Source of the DNA: Chloroflexota bacterium
GTDB taxonomy: Bacteria; Chloroflexota; Dehalococcoidia; Dehalococcoidales; WRFJ01
Assembly: GCA_009778865.1 (NCBI GenBank)
Contig: WRFJ01000003.1
Span: 1-22,762, forward strand
Length of the DNA: 22,762 nucleotides
Direction: 5' to 3'
Shown here: piece by piece, positions 21,344 to 22,762 of the stretch
Numbering within the stretch: the first letter of the stretch is position 1
Layout: every line of letters begins with the position of its first letter
Notes under the pieces: model-generated
Database searches by the model: none
Told to the model about the DNA's origin: nothing
The model's input: only the letters and a program-made list of their open reading frames with translations
Position numbers and translations under genes: made by a program

Positions 21344-22675
21344 ATGGATCTGTTTGATTATAATCAAAGCCAAAGTATTACTGGGCCACTGGCAGCGCGT
21401 ATGCGTCCGCGCACCCTTGTCGAATTTTATGGTCAAAGTCATATTGTAGGAGATGGCAAGCCGTTAAGACGGGCTATTGAAAGTGGCTCAATACCCTCTA
21501 TTATTTTATGGGGGCCGGCTGGTGTGGGCAAAACTACTTTGGCACGTATTATATCTGCTGAGACCAGCTCTTATTTTTCTCCTATGTCAGCTGTAGCCGC
21601 CGGTGTAGCTGATTTGCGTAAAGTGATATCAGAGGCTAAAGACCGCTATAAAACGTATGGCCAGCACACCATTCTCTTTATAGATGAAATCCATCGTTTT
21701 AATAAGTCTCAGCAAGATGCTGTGCTGCCATACGTTGAAGATGGTACGGTAACTCTTATCGGTGCTACCACTGAGAATCCTTCTTTTGAAGTAAACTCGG
21801 CTCTTATTTCACGTTCGCGGGTATTTCGGCTTAATCAACTGACAGCTGATGATCTGAGAAATATATTGCAACAAGCATTAAATGATAAAGAGCGTGGCTT
21901 GGGGCAAGAAAAAATAGATATTAACGCTGATGGCCTAGATTTTATAGCTCAAGCCGCCGGCGGTGATGCCAGAAGCGCGTTAAATGTATTAGAAATGGCT
22001 GTATATACATCTGATGTTGACGAACATGGTTATAAAAGAATAAGTTTGGAACAGTTGGCCGATTCTGCCCAGCGCCGTGCTCTGCCGTATGATAAAAATG
22101 CCGATATGCATTATGATATTATATCAGCTTTACATAAATCTATACGAGGTAGCGATCCTGATGCTGCCTTATATTATATGTTTCGCATGTTGGAGGCTGG
22201 AGAAGATCCGCTTTTTATTGTCAGACGTCTAATACGTGCAGCTTCCGAAGATATAGGTATGGCCGACAGCAATGCCTTATTGGTCGCCTGTGCCGCCAAA
22301 GATGCTGTGATATTTGTGGGTCTGCCGGAGGCCGATATTGCTCTAGCTCATGCTGTTGTCTATTTAGCTACTGCTCCTAAATCAAACTCTTTAGAAATGG
22401 CTTTGTCTAAAGTACAACAGGCCATAGAAAAGGAAGGACCGCTGGAGGTACCTATTCATATACGCAATGCTCCTACTAAGCTTATGAAAAATATGGGTTA
22501 CGGTAAAGATTACAAATATCCACATGATTTTCCCGGACATTTTGTGTACGAAGAGTATTTGCCGGATCAATTACAGGAAAGACGATTTTATGAACCGAGT
22601 GAAATGGGTTTGGAAAAAAGGGTGAAAGAACGGTTACAAATGTGGTGGAAAGGAAAATATGATAGTGTTCACTGA
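21344..22675 (+). CDS. rarA: Replication-associated recombination protein RarA (MgsA/WRNIP1 family)
   Basis: RarA is a AAA+ clamp-loader-like ATPase acting at stalled forks. The 443 residues show PLAARMRPRTLVEFYGQ (15-31), Walker A GPAGVGKT (57-64), Walker B LFIDEIHRF with Asp114/Glu115, sensor 1 GATTENPSFEV (140-150), the arginine-finger segment SRSRVF, and the C-terminal tetramerisation part (IRNAPTKLMK, then YKYPHDFPGHFV). All key residues are present and length is normal. It is a single gene, separated from the cobyrinate amidase gene by 45 bp, with no Shine-Dalgarno. Confidence 0.97.
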   Translation: MDLFDYNQSQSITGPLAARMRPRTLVEFYGQSHIVGDGKPLRRAIESGSIPSIILWGPAGVGKTTLARIISAETSSYFSPMSAVAAGVADLRKVISEAKDRYKTYGQHTILFIDEIHRFNKSQQDAVLPYVEDGTVTLIGATTENPSFEVNSALISRSRVFRLNQLTADDLRNILQQALNDKERGLGQEKIDINADGLDFIAQAAGGDARSALNVLEMAVYTSDVDEHGYKRISLEQLADSAQRRALPYDKNADMHYDIISALHKSIRGSDPDAALYYMFRMLEAGEDPLFIVRRLIRAASEDIGMADSNALLVACAAKDAVIFVGLPEADIALAHAVVYLATAPKSNSLEMALSKVQQAIEKEGPLEVPIHIRNAPTKLMKNMGYGKDYKYPHDFPGHFVYEEYLPDQLQERRFYEPSEMGLEKRVKERLQMWWKGKYDSVH

Positions 22676-22705
22676 TATATAGCGAGAGCAGTCTGTTGAA
22701 ATCTC

Positions 22706-22762
22706 TTAAAGGTAGCCGGTGTTGTTAAAGCCTGCCAAAGCTTCAAGGAAAGGTCTACCATT
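22706..22762 (-). CDS. Possible C-terminus of a minus-strand gene running off the window
   Basis: On the minus strand an open frame enters at the right edge and ends with TAA at 22708-22706, giving 18 residues (NGRPFLEALAGFNNTGYL). The composition looks coding and the position, convergent with rarA, is reasonable. The stretch is far too short to identify. Confidence 0.3.
   Translation of the reverse strand, partial: NGRPFLEALAGFNNTGYL

Noticed and set aside
1..22762. CRISPR arrays, tRNA genes, insertion sequences, phage or defence genes
   Set aside because: I saw no regularly spaced repeats, no tRNA T-arm signature, no transposase or integrase motifs and no known defence-protein domains on either strand.

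Overview
The window is a dense, AT-rich bacterial chromosomal segment made mostly of housekeeping genes. There are 23 complete genes, one gene cut by the left edge and a possible one cut by the right edge. I see no tRNA, rRNA, insertion sequence, phage gene or CRISPR array. The DXP-pathway kinase IspE, rubrerythrin, a cobyrinate amidase, a GuaB3-type IMP dehydrogenase relative without CBS domains, and the trio zinc-ribbon protein / MetG / polyprenyl diphosphate synthase suggest an anaerobe. It is possibly a Chloroflexota (Dehalococcoidia-like) lineage, but that placement rests on remembered family resemblance and is only tentative.

Layout, left to right. (1) 1-272: C-terminus of an unrecognised gene, then a 40-nt hairpin, then an orphan PII-like signalling protein (526-861). 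(2) 906-4736, minus strand: rsmI, then a separately promoted operon of a 73-aa zinc-ribbon protein, metG and a long-chain polyprenyl diphosphate synthase. (3) 4737-5046: divergent intergenic region with promoters both ways and a possible 7-codon leader peptide before rsmI. (4) 5047-6240: GuaB3-type gene with its own terminator. (5) 6293-8903, minus strand: thiL-tsaE-tsaB, with ndk behind a 66-bp gap; this covers thiamine diphosphate synthesis, tRNA t6A modification and nucleotide balance. (6) 8977-13420, plus strand: a compact operon with a consensus-like promoter and an intrinsic terminator. It holds two tandem UbiE-type methyltransferases, a sugar-phosphate cyclase of the AroB superfamily, a MenA-type UbiA prenyltransferase and a third small methyltransferase. 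(7) 13461-15899: rsmA-ispE, then rubrerythrin ending in a perfect 40-bp palindromic terminator. (8) 15967-16797: an Fpg/Nei-like protein lacking the usual catalytic proline. (9) 17092-18351, minus strand: class II CCA/poly(A) nucleotidyltransferase. (10) 18470-22675, plus strand: nucleotide kinase-like protein, dCMP deaminase, stand-alone TfoX C-terminal domain, cobyrinate a,c-diamide synthase and RarA.

The most interesting part is region 6. Its order (methyltransferase, methyltransferase, ring-forming cyclase, membrane prenyltransferase, methyltransferase) looks like a self-contained pathway for a prenylated, methylated ring compound such as a quinone or a prenyl-cyclitol lipid. The cyclase departs from true 3-dehydroquinate synthase at several diagnostic positions and there resembles 2-deoxy-scyllo-inosose synthase. 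The ring precursor may therefore come from a sugar phosphate rather than from the shikimate pathway. The polyprenyl synthase at 906-1892 could supply the tail. This pathway is an inference; the motifs behind it are visible in the sequence.
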